From JBBIQV01 sp964555285 (GTDB taxonomy: Bacteria; Nitrospirota; Nitrospiria; Nitrospirales; Nitrospiraceae), in contig CAZKRM010000001.1 in assembly GCA_964555285.1 (NCBI GenBank), forward strand, positions 124,001 to 188,000: 64,000 bases of DNA, given 5' to 3'. The translations under genes were made by a program, and so were the position numbers. The notes under the pieces were generated by a model. The model searched no databases and had not been told where the DNA came from. It worked only from the letters and a program-made list of their open reading frames with translations. Numbering within the stretch: the stretch's first letter is position 1; each line of letters starts with the position of its first letter. Below, one piece after another: positions 1 to 9,400 of the stretch.

Positions 1-213
1 TGTAAGACCATTCAAACTCGGCTGTTGCGCCATGATCCCATCCCAGCCTTTTTCTCCTAGTTCGTTCAAATTGTGTTCCCACTGAAATGGATCCTCAGGC
101 AGGAACAGCGAGTACCGCTCACCTGATGGAAGGGCTTGGGCTGTCGCAATCGTAGGTAAGTACAGGAGCAGGCCCAGTATCGTCACACTGATGAAATAAG
201 CAAGGCGCACCAT
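1..213 (-). CDS. Secreted hypothetical protein, C-terminus cut by window edge
   Basis: An open frame begins with ATG at 213 and runs off the left edge, giving the first 71 residues. The N-terminus (MVRLAYFISVTILGLLLYLP, then TIATAQA) is a classical signal peptide: a basic start, a hydrophobic core and a probable cleavage after AQA. The mature part starts LPSGERYSLFLPEDPFQWEH and is rich in charged and aromatic residues. I do not recognise a family. The protein is predicted to be exported to the periplasm or outer membrane. The frame is clean but the rest of the gene lies outside the window. Confidence 0.6.
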   Translation of the reverse strand, partial: MVRLAYFISVTILGLLLYLPTIATAQALPSGERYSLFLPEDPFQWEHNLNELGEKGWDGIMAQQPSLNGLT

Positions 214-360
214 AAAAAGTAGTCCCGTCCTGTGCCGATAACTTACATCAGTATGGACCACACCAATCTATCCCTCTTTGGGGTTACTTACCGCCAGGAA
301 TTCGGCAGACGGTACACGCCTGTTAGTCGTAGCAGGTGACGCGGGCTAAGATTGATTTAG

Positions 361-450
361 TGGTGCCGGAGGCCGGGCTCGAACCGGCACGGGCCTTGTG
401 AGCCCAAGGGATTTTAAGTCCCTGGCGTCTGCCAATTCCGCCACTCCGGC
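361..450 (-). tRNA. tRNA-Leu (anticodon UAA)
   Basis: Read on the minus strand, the acceptor arm GCCGGAG (450-444) pairs with CTCCGGC next to the 3' A-CCA at 361-364. The anticodon arm is AGGGA-CTTAAAA-TCCCT, giving anticodon UAA. A long variable arm (TTGGGCTCACAAGGCCC region) and a GGTTCGAGCC T-loop complete a type II tRNA. The CCA end is encoded in the DNA. It decodes UUA/UUG leucine codons. Confidence 0.95.
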
Positions 451-458
451 AACAAAGA

Positions 459-540
459 TAAGGTTAAGGCTAAGGTCGAGGTTGAGAGTGGGTAAATAAT
501 GCTCCTTCGCAGCGCTTAACCTTACCCTCAGCCTTGACCT
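459..540. repeat. Word-repeat hairpin 1 (AAGGTTAAGG type)
   Basis: The left arm (459-487) is made of variants of AAGGTTAAGGCTAAGG and the right arm (514-540) of the matching complement (CTTAACCTTACCCTCAGCC), separated by about 26 bases. The two arms can form a long imperfect stem. The element sits just 5' of the tRNA-Leu. It has the same architecture as the other word-repeat hairpins in this window but uses a different word. Confidence 0.6.
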
Positions 541-696
541 GCATTTGGAGTGCGGCGAGACTCTAGCACCAGGGGTAGGAACGGTCAAGGCGATGGTGGG
601 GGGGGAATCGCAACACGCAAACAGCCTGTGCCGGTTGTCGGCAACAGGCCGTCAGCGTACAACGAAACGATGTCGATGTGCGGTCGTCGCGCGAAC

Positions 697-957
697 CTAG
701 GCGGCTTCGACGCTGGGTTTCCGATCGCGCTGTTGCACGATCATCTTCCCGCGCTCCACGACTTCGGCAACGCCCGACTTGATGGTGCGACCGAATCGTG
801 TCGCCTGCACCTGGGCTCGTTTCGCATACCGGGCGATGTCGCGGCGTGTCTCCGATCCGCTCTTTGGCGCAAACAGGAGTCCAATCCCTGCTCCGAGAAC
901 CGCCCCACCAGCCACTAATGCCGCCAGTTTTGCTGCTTGACGTCCCTGATCCGACAT
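697..957 (-). CDS. YtxH domain-containing protein
   Basis: An 86-residue protein starting MSDQGRQAAKLAALVAGGAV. The start at 957 is chosen because AAGGAGG lies about 7 bases upstream; a longer frame to 1023 has no such site. One glycine-rich hydrophobic segment (about residues 10-30, AALVAGGAVLGAGIGLLFAP) is followed by the PKSGSETRRDI motif and a basic helical tail, which is the YtxH (general stress/DUF) pattern. Such proteins are small membrane-anchored or membrane-associated proteins of unknown biochemical role, often stress induced. It is monocistronic here, between the tRNA and lgt. Confidence 0.8.
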   Translation of the reverse strand: MSDQGRQAAKLAALVAGGAVLGAGIGLLFAPKSGSETRRDIARYAKRAQVQATRFGRTIKSGVAEVVERGKMIVQQRDRKPSVEAA

Positions 958-1362
958 GGCAAGCCTCCTTTCCTCACAAGAGGTGTTAAAGATTGTATCG
1001 ACCAACTCTTGGCGAACGCTCACCTGTTGCTTCAGCAGTAACCGTGCCAGTGTGGAATCGTCAGAAATGAGGGGGAAAATGGCCTAGCGCGAGGGGAAAC
1101 GTTAACAGGCCCTCATCGAGGGTGGCGTTTCCTACACAGAGGGGGGAGACAACCGTTTCAGAAAGGCGACAGTGCAAGAATGGGAACCCTCCGAAGTGGC
1201 TGCCAAGGCCGCTTGACCGGCACAGACGAACGAGCATATTCCAGATTAGGCTGGCGCCAGGACTCGCCGCGCCCGCATCACGTTGGTTGGGGCTCGCCCC
1301 ACCTTGCAAACCGTTGGGCACCTCTCTTATGATCCCCGCGCCTTGACCATGAGGACGAAACT
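958..1362. other. Intergenic region with a small stem-loop
   Basis: I see no convincing gene here. The short open frames in it lack ribosome binding sites and look like chance. At 1095-1132 there is a two-part stem-loop: GGAAACG (1095-1101) pairs with CGTTTCC (1126-1132), enclosing CCCTC-ATC-GAGGG. The right end carries the lgt promoter. A small RNA is possible but unsupported by any family I know. Confidence 0.3.
1304..1333 (+). promoter_or_regulatory. Candidate sigma70 promoter for lgt
   Basis: TTGCAA (1304-1309) and TATGAT (1328-1333) are separated by 18 bases. This places a transcription start near 1340, about 23 bases before the lgt ATG and upstream of its GAGGA ribosome binding site. 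Inferred from sequence only. Confidence 0.5.
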
Positions 1363-2178
1363 ATGACCTGGTGGCACGCCATCCCCTACCCCAACATCGA
1401 TCCGGTCTTCCTTCGACTGGGCCCCCTGCAATTTCGATGGTACGGGCTGATGTACCTCATCGGGCTCACAGCCGCGTACGTTCTCATCAAGTCACGGGTT
1501 GCATCACAGAAAATCGAGGTCACGACCGAGCAAATCTACGACATGGTCGTGTATGCAGCGGTTGGCGTGTTTCTTGGCGGTCGCCTCGGCTACACGCTCT
1601 TTTACAACCTGCCGTTTTATCTGGAGCATCCGGCGAAAGTTCTGGCTGTGTGGGAAGGCGGCATGTCGTTCCACGGCGGCCTGCTCGGCGTCATCGTCGC
1701 GCTCTGGCTCTTCAGCAGGAAACGTGGAATTGCCGCCTATACGGTCGCAGATCTGGCTGCCGCAGTCACGCCGGTGGGACTCGGCTTTGGCCGGCTCGGG
1801 AACTTTATCAATGGCGAGCTCTATGGCAGGGCGACGGACGTAGACTGGTGTATGGTGTTCCCCGGCGCCGGGCCGGCCTGTCGTCATCCGTCGCAGCTCT
1901 ATGAAGCCGGTCTTGAGGGGTTATTACTGTTTACGGTTCTCTGGCTACTCGGCCGGACGCCCAAACCCCCAGGCACGATCTTTTGGAGTTTTATCACCGG
2001 CTATGGGCTCTGCCGTCTCATCGTCGAATTCTTCCGCGAGCCGGATCAGCATCTTGGGTATATCTTCGGCCCGTTCTCCATGGGACAGGTTCTCTCCACG
2101 CCGATGATCCTTGTCGGCGCCTTCATGCTCGCCTGGGGGTATCAGAAGGCCGCGCAGAAGGCGCGCGGCCAGTTCTGA
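1363..2178 (+). CDS. lgt: Prolipoprotein diacylglyceryl transferase
   Basis: A 271-residue polytopic inner-membrane enzyme that transfers diacylglycerol from phosphatidylglycerol to the lipobox cysteine of prolipoproteins, the first step in lipoprotein maturation. Seen in the sequence: the FRWYGLMYLIG segment near residue 25, GGMSFHGGLLG near 105, and the Lgt signature GRLGNFINGELYGR around 145-160, followed by RHPSQLYEA near 178. Seven hydrophobic segments are apparent and the length matches the family. Lnt, which catalyses the last maturation step, is encoded at 28596-30224. The 3' end abuts a hairpin element that separates it from the convergent metallopeptidase gene. Confidence 0.95.
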   Translation: MTWWHAIPYPNIDPVFLRLGPLQFRWYGLMYLIGLTAAYVLIKSRVASQKIEVTTEQIYDMVVYAAVGVFLGGRLGYTLFYNLPFYLEHPAKVLAVWEGGMSFHGGLLGVIVALWLFSRKRGIAAYTVADLAAAVTPVGLGFGRLGNFINGELYGRATDVDWCMVFPGAGPACRHPSQLYEAGLEGLLLFTVLWLLGRTPKPPGTIFWSFITGYGLCRLIVEFFREPDQHLGYIFGPFSMGQVLSTPMILVGAFMLAWGYQKAAQKARGQF

Positions 2179-2249
2179 GTTGTAAGTTTTGAGTTCTTAG
2201 TTATCCGAGAAACCAACTTATCACTCAACACTCAGAACTCAGAACTGCT
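2178..2249. repeat. Word-repeat hairpin 2 (GAGTTCTTAG type), between convergent genes
   Basis: The left arm carries repeats of the GAGTTGTAAGTTTTGAGTTC kind (2178-2204) and the right arm (2218-2246) carries the complement (ACTCAACACTCAGAACTCAG). The loop is about 13 bases. It fills the whole gap between the lgt stop codon and the stop codon of the convergent metallopeptidase gene, a position suited to a bidirectional terminator. There is no long T-run. Confidence 0.6.
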
Positions 2250-2657
2250 TTAATAGGGCATCTCTTCGTCGTCGAGCCCGACGTGGTGGCCGAGTTCGTG
2301 CACGAGCGTATCGCGGATCTCCTGAATCAGATCTTGGCGGGTACGGCACAAGCGCAGGAGGGGGCCACGATAGAGAGAAATATGAGCAGGCAGGTTACCA
2401 CCGGGCTGGAAAAACGACTCGCTGTCCAAGGACGATCCGTGGTACAGGCCGAGCAGATCGTCTTCCGATTCCAACTCGAAGTCGTCCAGGACTTCGCGCG
2501 GTGGTTCCTCTTCCACCATCACCGCGACATTAGACAGCAGCGGGGCATACTGCGAGGGCACCTGCTTGATCGCTTCCTGGACCAGCGCAGAAAACTCTTC
2601 TTCGGAAAGGGTGAAGGTTTGTCGGCGTTTGGGTGGTGGCACGATCGCCCATCCCAT
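2250..2657 (-). CDS. Small zincin-like metallopeptidase family protein
   Basis: A 135-residue protein with the zinc-binding signature HELGHHVGLDD near the C-terminus (about residues 119-129), matching the minimal matrix-metalloprotease-like family PF06262 (HExxHxxGxxD). The N-terminal half (TLSEEEFSALVQEAIKQVP) is typical of that family too. It has no signal peptide, so it is probably cytosolic; the substrates of this family are not known to me. Its ATG overlaps the stop codon of the upstream TPR lipoprotein gene (TGATG), so the two are probably translationally coupled. Confidence 0.85.
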   Translation of the reverse strand: MGWAIVPPPKRRQTFTLSEEEFSALVQEAIKQVPSQYAPLLSNVAVMVEEEPPREVLDDFELESEDDLLGLYHGSSLDSESFFQPGGNLPAHISLYRGPLLRLCRTRQDLIQEIRDTLVHELGHHVGLDDEEMPY

Positions 2658-3061
2658 CAGCGTGGAGCCGCATCCAAGAAGGACTTCTTATTGAACTGGG
2701 CATCATCCGCATGCTTGCGCAGCGGAGGCGCATCCCAAATGACTTTGTGGCCCGGAGCCAAATTGGCCGCTTCGAGATACTGTTTTTTGGCCTGCGTCTT
2801 GTCGCCTAAGCGATCCAGGGTGAGGGCCAGGTTGTAATGGGCTTCGGCCAAGGTGGGCTCAGCCGCAATGGACAGCAGGTAGGCCGTTTGTGCTCCCGCC
2901 CAATCCTCTGCCATGAATCGCTTATTCCCTTCGTCGAGACGGGCCACGGCGTCGGGGAGGGTCCCCTGGGGGGCCCGAAGCGGCTGGAGGACAGCCTTGC
3001 TCTGGCTGCTACAACCCGTTGCCAGAACCAATCCTGCGACCACGCACAGCATCCATTTCAT
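2657..3061 (-). CDS. TPR-repeat lipoprotein
   Basis: A 134-residue protein starting MKWMLCVVAGLVLATGCSSQ. The start at 3061 is preceded by GAGGAGGGGAG, a strong ribosome binding site. LATGC is a lipobox, so the mature protein should be a lipoprotein with Cys about residue 17. Residues about 50-115 form tetratricopeptide repeats (EGNKRFMAEDWAGAQTAYLL, then AEAHYNLALTLDRLGDKTQA), suggesting a protein-interaction scaffold at the membrane. It is followed by the overlapping metallopeptidase gene. The specific role is not known. Confidence 0.8.
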   Translation of the reverse strand: MKWMLCVVAGLVLATGCSSQSKAVLQPLRAPQGTLPDAVARLDEGNKRFMAEDWAGAQTAYLLSIAAEPTLAEAHYNLALTLDRLGDKTQAKKQYLEAANLAPGHKVIWDAPPLRKHADDAQFNKKSFLDAAPR

Positions 3062-3077
3062 AGTGACTCCCCTCCTC

Positions 3078-6000
3078 CTACACCGCTGCGAGTATCCCAC
3101 GGCGGACAAAAATCAAATGGAACCCAGCAACCGACTGTCCAATGCTCTCAGTGACTGCTTTTCGGTAGATACTGACTTGCTCCCGGTAACGATCGATGCG
3201 TGCAGGTAATTCTTCAACGAGCACATCATCCGTCTTATAGTCCGCAATCCAGAGCTTGCCGTCAAGACGGTAGAGCAGGTCGATGACGCCGCTCATGATC
3301 CGGTCCCCTTCCCAGGAAATGCTGAACGGCACTTCCCGGCCGATGATCGTCGCCTGCGTGAGCCGACGGTAGGCATCCGACCTCGCGAATGTGGAAAACA
3401 GAGTCTGGAGATCCGCTTCGACCAACTCACGCTCTTGCTCCAATTCTGGTGGAAGCTGACAGGCGCAGACCATACGGATGTTGCCGGCCAGGAGAGTGGG
3501 GTCATGCCGGTAGTCCCACTGTTCGAGCACCCGATGGGCCAGGATGCCGGCCAGCAGACTCCTGTCCCGATCACCAGCCGGCTGCCTGGTTCCAGGAGCA
3601 GCGGATCGCGTGCCGGCCATCAAGGCCGTCGGTGTCACGTGGACCGGGGTGGCTCGGGCGGTGCCCCACCGAACGTTCCTCCGCTGCCAGGCCTGTGCCA
3701 CTGCCGCGTCATCGATGAGGGGGCCGGCATTCAAGGCCTCTGCTTGCCGCCGGTGCCGCTTCCGCTCCGGGGCCTCGATCACCGTGTGGGGAATGGCAGA
3801 CTGTCCGACTGTGAGGGCGTGGGTCTCCGGTGCTCCTATCTCCCCTTCGCCGATGTCCTCCAACAGCGCCAGCACGTTCTCGCGAGTAGTCCGAGCCATC
3901 AGCCCGCCGGACAGAATGAGCAGATCCTTTGCCCGGGTCATTCCCACGTAGAGCACCCGCCTCCGTTCGGCTTCTTCGCGAGCCTGCTGCTTTTCATGCA
4001 CCAGCACCGCCCCGAGGCTGTACCGGTCGCCGAGCGCTAACCCGTATGCGCCGCTTGACCAATCGTAGGCTACCGGAGGGGCTTTCCGATCCCTGCCCGC
4101 CCCCTGATGGAGCCCCGGTAATACCACAATCGGAAACTCAAGGCCCTTCGCCTTATGAATGGTCAAGACACGGACAGCATCCAACGATTCCTCTGCCTGG
4201 GCACTCTCCGCTTCATCCGGCTGCTCATCTAACCGGGCGACCATGAGATCGACGAAACCGCTCAACGTGAGATGCGGCCGATCGGCGAGGGCTGCGGCAG
4301 TCTGCCGGACCTTGGCCAGGTTGGCCACAGCCTGCTCCCCGTGAAGGGACGAGGCCGCCAGTTCCAGCACCGGCAACCGGTCGAACAACAACTGAATCCC
4401 ATCAGGGAGGGGTAGGGCCTGGATGAGACGGTAGAGATCGGCCAGGTGGTCATACAACCGGCGAACGGCGGAAACGTTGGGATTGTCCCACGAGGCCAGG
4501 CGGTCGGGGTTTCGATAATCGAAGGCGTTGCGCAGCCGTAATTCATACAGATCGCGATCCGGCAGACCGCCCAAGGGTGAACGCAAGAGCCCGACCATCG
4601 CGATCGCGTCGTGCGGATTCTCCAACACGCGCAGAAGATTGACCAGATCGATGACTTCCTGCCGCCGGTAGAAATGTTTCTCGCCATCGGTCACGTATGG
4701 AATCCCATGCCGCCGCAGGGCATCGAGATACGTTTCGACTTGGGTGAGCTTGCGGAACAAGAGGGCGATATGACCGAGGTTGATCGAGGCGCGGCTGAGC
4801 ACGTCCTCCTTGAGCCAACGGGCGAGGGCTTCGGCCTCCGCTCGTGTGGCGGCAGCCGCATCGAAGTCGCCGGCGTCACCGGCAGGCGTGACCAGCCGCA
4901 GCCGAACGCCGCGGTCCGACAGGGCCACCTTCCGGTTCGGTTGCACTTCCAATCGGACATTCGCGGGCTGGATATGTTCGCGTCGGTGAAAAAGTCGATC
5001 GAAGACGTCATTGACCGCATCCAGCACCGCTCCGTCGCTGCGGAAGTTGGTTGTGAGCGTATGGATGACGCCCTGACCGTCCTCAATCTTGCGAACAACC
5101 CGATCGAACGCCTCGATGTCGGCGCGGCGGAAGGCGTAGATAGACTGTTTGGGATCGCCGACGATAAACAGCTTGCCCTGGGCCAGTTCGATCTCCTGCC
5201 AGGTCGTCGCACAGCACCCCGCCTGTTCCGAGACGTAGAGCATGATTTCGTACTGCACCGGGTCGGTATCCTGGAATTCATCGACCAGCACGGCCCGATA
5301 GTCTCGTTTGATCCGATCCCGGACAGACGGATGGTCCCGCAGCAAGGAACGGGCACGGGCCAACAATCCGTCGAAGGACATCAAGCCCTCCGCGACGAAC
5401 GACTGTCGAACCTCCATGACGAAGGGGATCAGCAGGCCGAGAAGATCGTGAAAGAACGATTGATCGACAGAAAGAAACCGTTGAGCGATCCCGATCAACC
5501 GATCGGCTTCTGCAAAATCTTCACCTTCCCATCCGGCGACAGAGTCGCCGAGCTTCTTGCTGAGCGCGTCGCGATCAGGCTGCGGCAGGCCATCCATGCC
5601 GGAGGGACCTCGTTCCACCAGCAATCCGAACAGGCTCTGCGCAGCCGCCAGCATCAGCTCGATCTTCCGGCGCCTGGGCCGATCATGGACCGCCAGCAAC
5701 GCGCCTGCGCGAGCGCGGGCACGTGCGAGCCAGTCGTGAAGCGAACCGGTGAGGTGCGTGGCCTCGATCTGCCTGTTCACGTCATCGAGGTCGACGAGCT
5801 CACTACAGAGCGACCGGGCCAGATCCCGCAGTTGATCGAGGCTCGCCTGGCTCAGGAGACGCCGCCACAGCACATGATGAGTCCCCTGCTGCCCCAGTTC
5901 CCGATCGAGCCACAGGTCCCACTGTGTGGTGAAGTGCTCATCGAAGCGCAGCCCATCGTCCTCCTGGAAAGCGGGATCGACGCCGCTCTCCAAGGGGTGG

Positions 6001-6428
6001 AGGCGTAACAAGTGCGCCGCAAAACTGTGGAGCGTGCCGATCTGGGCCTTTTCCAGATCGTGCAAAGCGGCTTCCGCGCGGCTCGCGAGCTTGTCGGGAG
6101 CGAGGTGATACCGCCGGCCTAGTGTCGTCGGGTCCGTATAGCCTCTAGCGAACAGGTTGGTTCCCGTTGGATTCGAATCGGTATAGGCCGACAAACAAGC
6201 GCGCAACTTCACTTTCATTTCAGTCGCCGCTTTGTTCGTAAAGGTCAGCGCAACGATGTGCGTGATGGGAACCGGGTCCGGTTCCTTCATCAGGAGATTG
6301 ACCAGCCGGTTCACCAGCAAGGTCGTTTTGCCGGTCCCGGCGCCGGCCACGACCACCACGTTCCGGTCGAACGTCGTTTCGGCAAGCCGGCGACTCCGCT
6401 CGTCCGGAATCTGCTCCAACTTACTCAT
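3078..6428 (-). CDS. addA: UvrD-type helicase/nuclease, AddA-like subunit
   Basis: A 1116-residue superfamily 1A helicase with a C-terminal PD-(D/E)XK nuclease, the architecture of AddA, which processes double-strand DNA ends for recombination. Seen: Walker A AGAGTGKTT (about 29-36), motif Ia LTFTNKAATEM, motif II VDEFQDTDP (about 385-393), motif III region VGDPKQSIYAFR, motif V LTIHKAKGLEFP, motif VI RRVLYVGMTRAKD. Near the C-terminus the nuclease shows LAHRVLEQWD and then GVIDLLYR...WIADYKTDD. It follows addB with an 8-base overlap, so the two are coupled and presumably form one complex. Assignment to AddA rather than another RecB-like helicase rests mainly on the AddB-like partner. Confidence 0.9.
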   Translation of the reverse strand: MSKLEQIPDERSRRLAETTFDRNVVVVAGAGTGKTTLLVNRLVNLLMKEPDPVPITHIVALTFTNKAATEMKVKLRACLSAYTDSNPTGTNLFARGYTDPTTLGRRYHLAPDKLASRAEAALHDLEKAQIGTLHSFAAHLLRLHPLESGVDPAFQEDDGLRFDEHFTTQWDLWLDRELGQQGTHHVLWRRLLSQASLDQLRDLARSLCSELVDLDDVNRQIEATHLTGSLHDWLARARARAGALLAVHDRPRRRKIELMLAAAQSLFGLLVERGPSGMDGLPQPDRDALSKKLGDSVAGWEGEDFAEADRLIGIAQRFLSVDQSFFHDLLGLLIPFVMEVRQSFVAEGLMSFDGLLARARSLLRDHPSVRDRIKRDYRAVLVDEFQDTDPVQYEIMLYVSEQAGCCATTWQEIELAQGKLFIVGDPKQSIYAFRRADIEAFDRVVRKIEDGQGVIHTLTTNFRSDGAVLDAVNDVFDRLFHRREHIQPANVRLEVQPNRKVALSDRGVRLRLVTPAGDAGDFDAAAATRAEAEALARWLKEDVLSRASINLGHIALLFRKLTQVETYLDALRRHGIPYVTDGEKHFYRRQEVIDLVNLLRVLENPHDAIAMVGLLRSPLGGLPDRDLYELRLRNAFDYRNPDRLASWDNPNVSAVRRLYDHLADLYRLIQALPLPDGIQLLFDRLPVLELAASSLHGEQAVANLAKVRQTAAALADRPHLTLSGFVDLMVARLDEQPDEAESAQAEESLDAVRVLTIHKAKGLEFPIVVLPGLHQGAGRDRKAPPVAYDWSSGAYGLALGDRYSLGAVLVHEKQQAREEAERRRVLYVGMTRAKDLLILSGGLMARTTRENVLALLEDIGEGEIGAPETHALTVGQSAIPHTVIEAPERKRHRRQAEALNAGPLIDDAAVAQAWQRRNVRWGTARATPVHVTPTALMAGTRSAAPGTRQPAGDRDRSLLAGILAHRVLEQWDYRHDPTLLAGNIRMVCACQLPPELEQERELVEADLQTLFSTFARSDAYRRLTQATIIGREVPFSISWEGDRIMSGVIDLLYRLDGKLWIADYKTDDVLVEELPARIDRYREQVSIYRKAVTESIGQSVAGFHLIFVRRGILAAV

Positions 6429-9400
6429 CTTTCACCTGTTGCTTGCGAAGGGCCTTGAGGTCTTTGGCCGGTGCCGCCCGGTAGGCCCGCCACCAGGTCG
6501 GCCCATGGTACCGGCGGCAGGCGACCGAATACTCACAATGGTCGCAGTAACCATCGGGCAGGATAAAATAGCGCCCGGCTTCGATGCCCTCGATCAGCGT
6601 CGTGAGGGTGACGCGAAGCCGCGGCCCTACGCTCGACTGCCAGACGGAGGTATCGAAGGTCGAGCGGACGATGGGGGTTTCCCAGTTCGGCGCCAGAAAG
6701 AGAAACGCCACTTCGCCGGGGGGCTGCTGACCGGACATGGTCAGCTTGGAATAGAGGGGCGGCTGCAGACGGAATCCTCGCACGGCCGATTGGAGCAGAT
6801 TCCGGTCTTCCTGTTTCATGCCGGAGCCGATCTTGAACTTGTAGTCCACGATGCGAAGCCCTGGCGGGTTGTCCCGCTGGTCCACTCGGTCCACCCGCCC
6901 GTGAATCTTGATCGCAGGCTGCTCCGCCGATCCGAGTCCGTCCATCTGTCCCTCCGCCTCGATCTCGAACGCGACCGGTCTGAACCCCTGCTCACGATAG
7001 TCGCTCAGGTCGGCCTCCACCGCGGCGGCAACCAGGCCGGTAACCAGCTCGCGCGCGATCTGCCGGAGAAGGAAATACCCCGCGCGATGGATCGCCTCGC
7101 ACTCCGCACAGGCACCAGCGACCGCCGATCCAATGCATTCGCTGAGACTCGAAGGAGTCACCGGCTGATCCGGCCATCCCATCGAGGTCAAGCGTTCATA
7201 GCACCGGCGAAGCGCGGCATGGCACAGCGTGCCGAGGAGCTGAGCGTCGAGCCCCTGCTGGATCGGCTGACGGATCGACTCGAGCCGTAGCACGTCGCCG
7301 GCAAAGTACTGAAACGGACAACGGGCATAGCGCTCGAGCGGGGTCGGCGCCAAGCCCCGTTGCGTGAGCGCAGCCCAATGGGGTTTGAGCGAACCGGTGA
7401 GTCCATCGTGGGCTCCGAGCGTGGGACCGTCGTGCTCGATTCGCTCCAGCGCCTCCCACCCGTGGCGAAACGATCCGGCGTCCCGCCCGGCGACCTCCAG
7501 CAAGGGTGCGGGGTCCTGTCCGTTCAACGCCACCCAGAGGGCTAACTCGGCTGGAGGAACCAAGGATCGCAGCACCGGCCGTTGCGCGAGGCGATCTGTA
7601 AGCCGGCGAGGGACCGAGTCGATCTGCTGTGGGTCGAAGCCAAAGCGGCGACAGGCCTCGGCGATGTAGGCCGAAGGCGCCAGCGCCCGTCCCGCTTCAT
7701 CCGCCCGTTGATAGGACAAGTAGAGTGTCCGGCCGGCGGACCGGCACAACAGGTGAAAGAGGAGCGGCTCCTCGTCGTAGCCGATGAGTTTCTCGTCGAT
7801 CTTGAACCCCAACGTGCTGTCCAACACCCGCCGGTGGCGATCGCGGAGAAACGCATCTTCGCGAATGTACCGGGGGAAGACCTTCTCGTTGAGGCCGAGG
7901 ATGAACAGCGCTTTGAAGGGAAGGCCGCGAGCCGCCATCGCGTCCATCACCCTCACGCCACGATGAGGCTCGTCTCCGATCGGGAGAGACGTCCGTTCGA
8001 TCGCTCGGGTCATGAGGGACGCGAAGTCTTTCCACGTCAACTCGATCCCGATCGCATCCAGCCGGCGAAGCCTCGTCGCGATCTGGTCGATGGCCTCCCA
8101 CACGCGCAGAACTCGTTCGGTATCCTCATTCGTCGCAGCAGGATCCGTCTCATCCGGCCGCCTGAGATGTCTCGTCGCCAGGGTCATGAACGAGTCGAGC
8201 AACTGCGCGACCGAACCACGCGGCGGCAAGGCCTGACAGTCGGTCAGAAGTCCGGAGACGGCCTCCCACAAGATCTGCAGTTGCTGTGCGTCGATCCCCA
8301 GACGACGGTCTGTTCCGCCCTCCGCCTCGTCATCCCCTTCGATCACGAGCGCAGCCCGGCTCGCGTCAGCCAAGCGGGCCCATTCGTCTTCGCCACGGGT
8401 GATATGCAACGCCTGGACGGCCAGCCTCCAGAGGTCGGGCCTGGCATCCATACCAGAACGGCCGGCTGCGTTCACGCGATACAGCGGGGAGGTCAGCACG
8501 TCGAGCACGGCGGTCCGATAGAACTCGTTCACGGGAAGCGCAGCCAGTTGCAGCAGCACTTTGCAGACCGGCTCCCGGATCAGCGGTCGCGCACCGGTCG
8601 AGGTAAACGGAATCCGGTGTCGATCGAAGACCGGCTGGAGGTCGGCGAGATAGGGATCGAGCGTTCGGGCCACGAGGCCGATCTCGTCGAACCGGTAGCC
8701 GTTCGTCTCCACCAGGTCGAGCATCTCCCGGCAGGCGGAGGCCAGTTCTTCTTCAACGCCCACGACGCTCCGCACGTGGAGTTCCGGAGCGTCATGAGTC
8801 GGACTGCCGGTCCGGCGATCCGGTCGGGAGAGTGGCGCGAGGGAATCGGACGAGGCAGCCAACGGCTGCATGTAGCGTTCGAAGAATCGTTGTGCGAAGG
8901 CGGAAGAGGAATCGCGGTCCAGGGGAAAGAACAGGGTTGCCGGGACGGTCTTGACCACCGCCTCGAAGAATGACAATTGAACCTGGGTCAGGTCGTAGAA
9001 GCCGTAATACAAGACGTGCCGGAGTCCACCAAGGAATTCTGAGCGGGGTGCAAAGGAAGCCAGCGACTCAGCCAGATCGTCCGGTGTGCCGACCTTCATC
9101 GCTCGGCTCGTCTCGACCACAGCCGCCTGGAGAGAAAAGAGCGCCTGCAACCACGGCGCGTCTTCCTCCTCAAACTGTCGTTCAGCCACGCCACGCAGGG
9201 CGACAGCCGGATCGACGCCCGCATCCTTCAAATCCCGCACGGTCGCCCACAGCGCGCCCCAGGTGCCGGAGGAGTACCCCACCCGGCGAAGCGGCTCCAG
9301 CATCGATAGCTTGCTGTGCACGATATGCCGCACGAGTTGTTCGAAAAATAGATCGTCCACAAACTGGAGCGAGGACATGGGCTCTTCGGCGGACCAACGC

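Noticed and set aside
1061..1346. Two opposite frames of 74-86 codons between the YtxH gene and lgt
   Set aside because: No ribosome binding sites or family features; the region looks noncoding.
4611..6008. A 465-codon open frame antisense to addA (and a similar 463-codon frame at 7582-8973 antisense to addB)
   Set aside because: GC-rich genes give long antisense frames; the addA/addB frames are full of recognised motifs and these are not.
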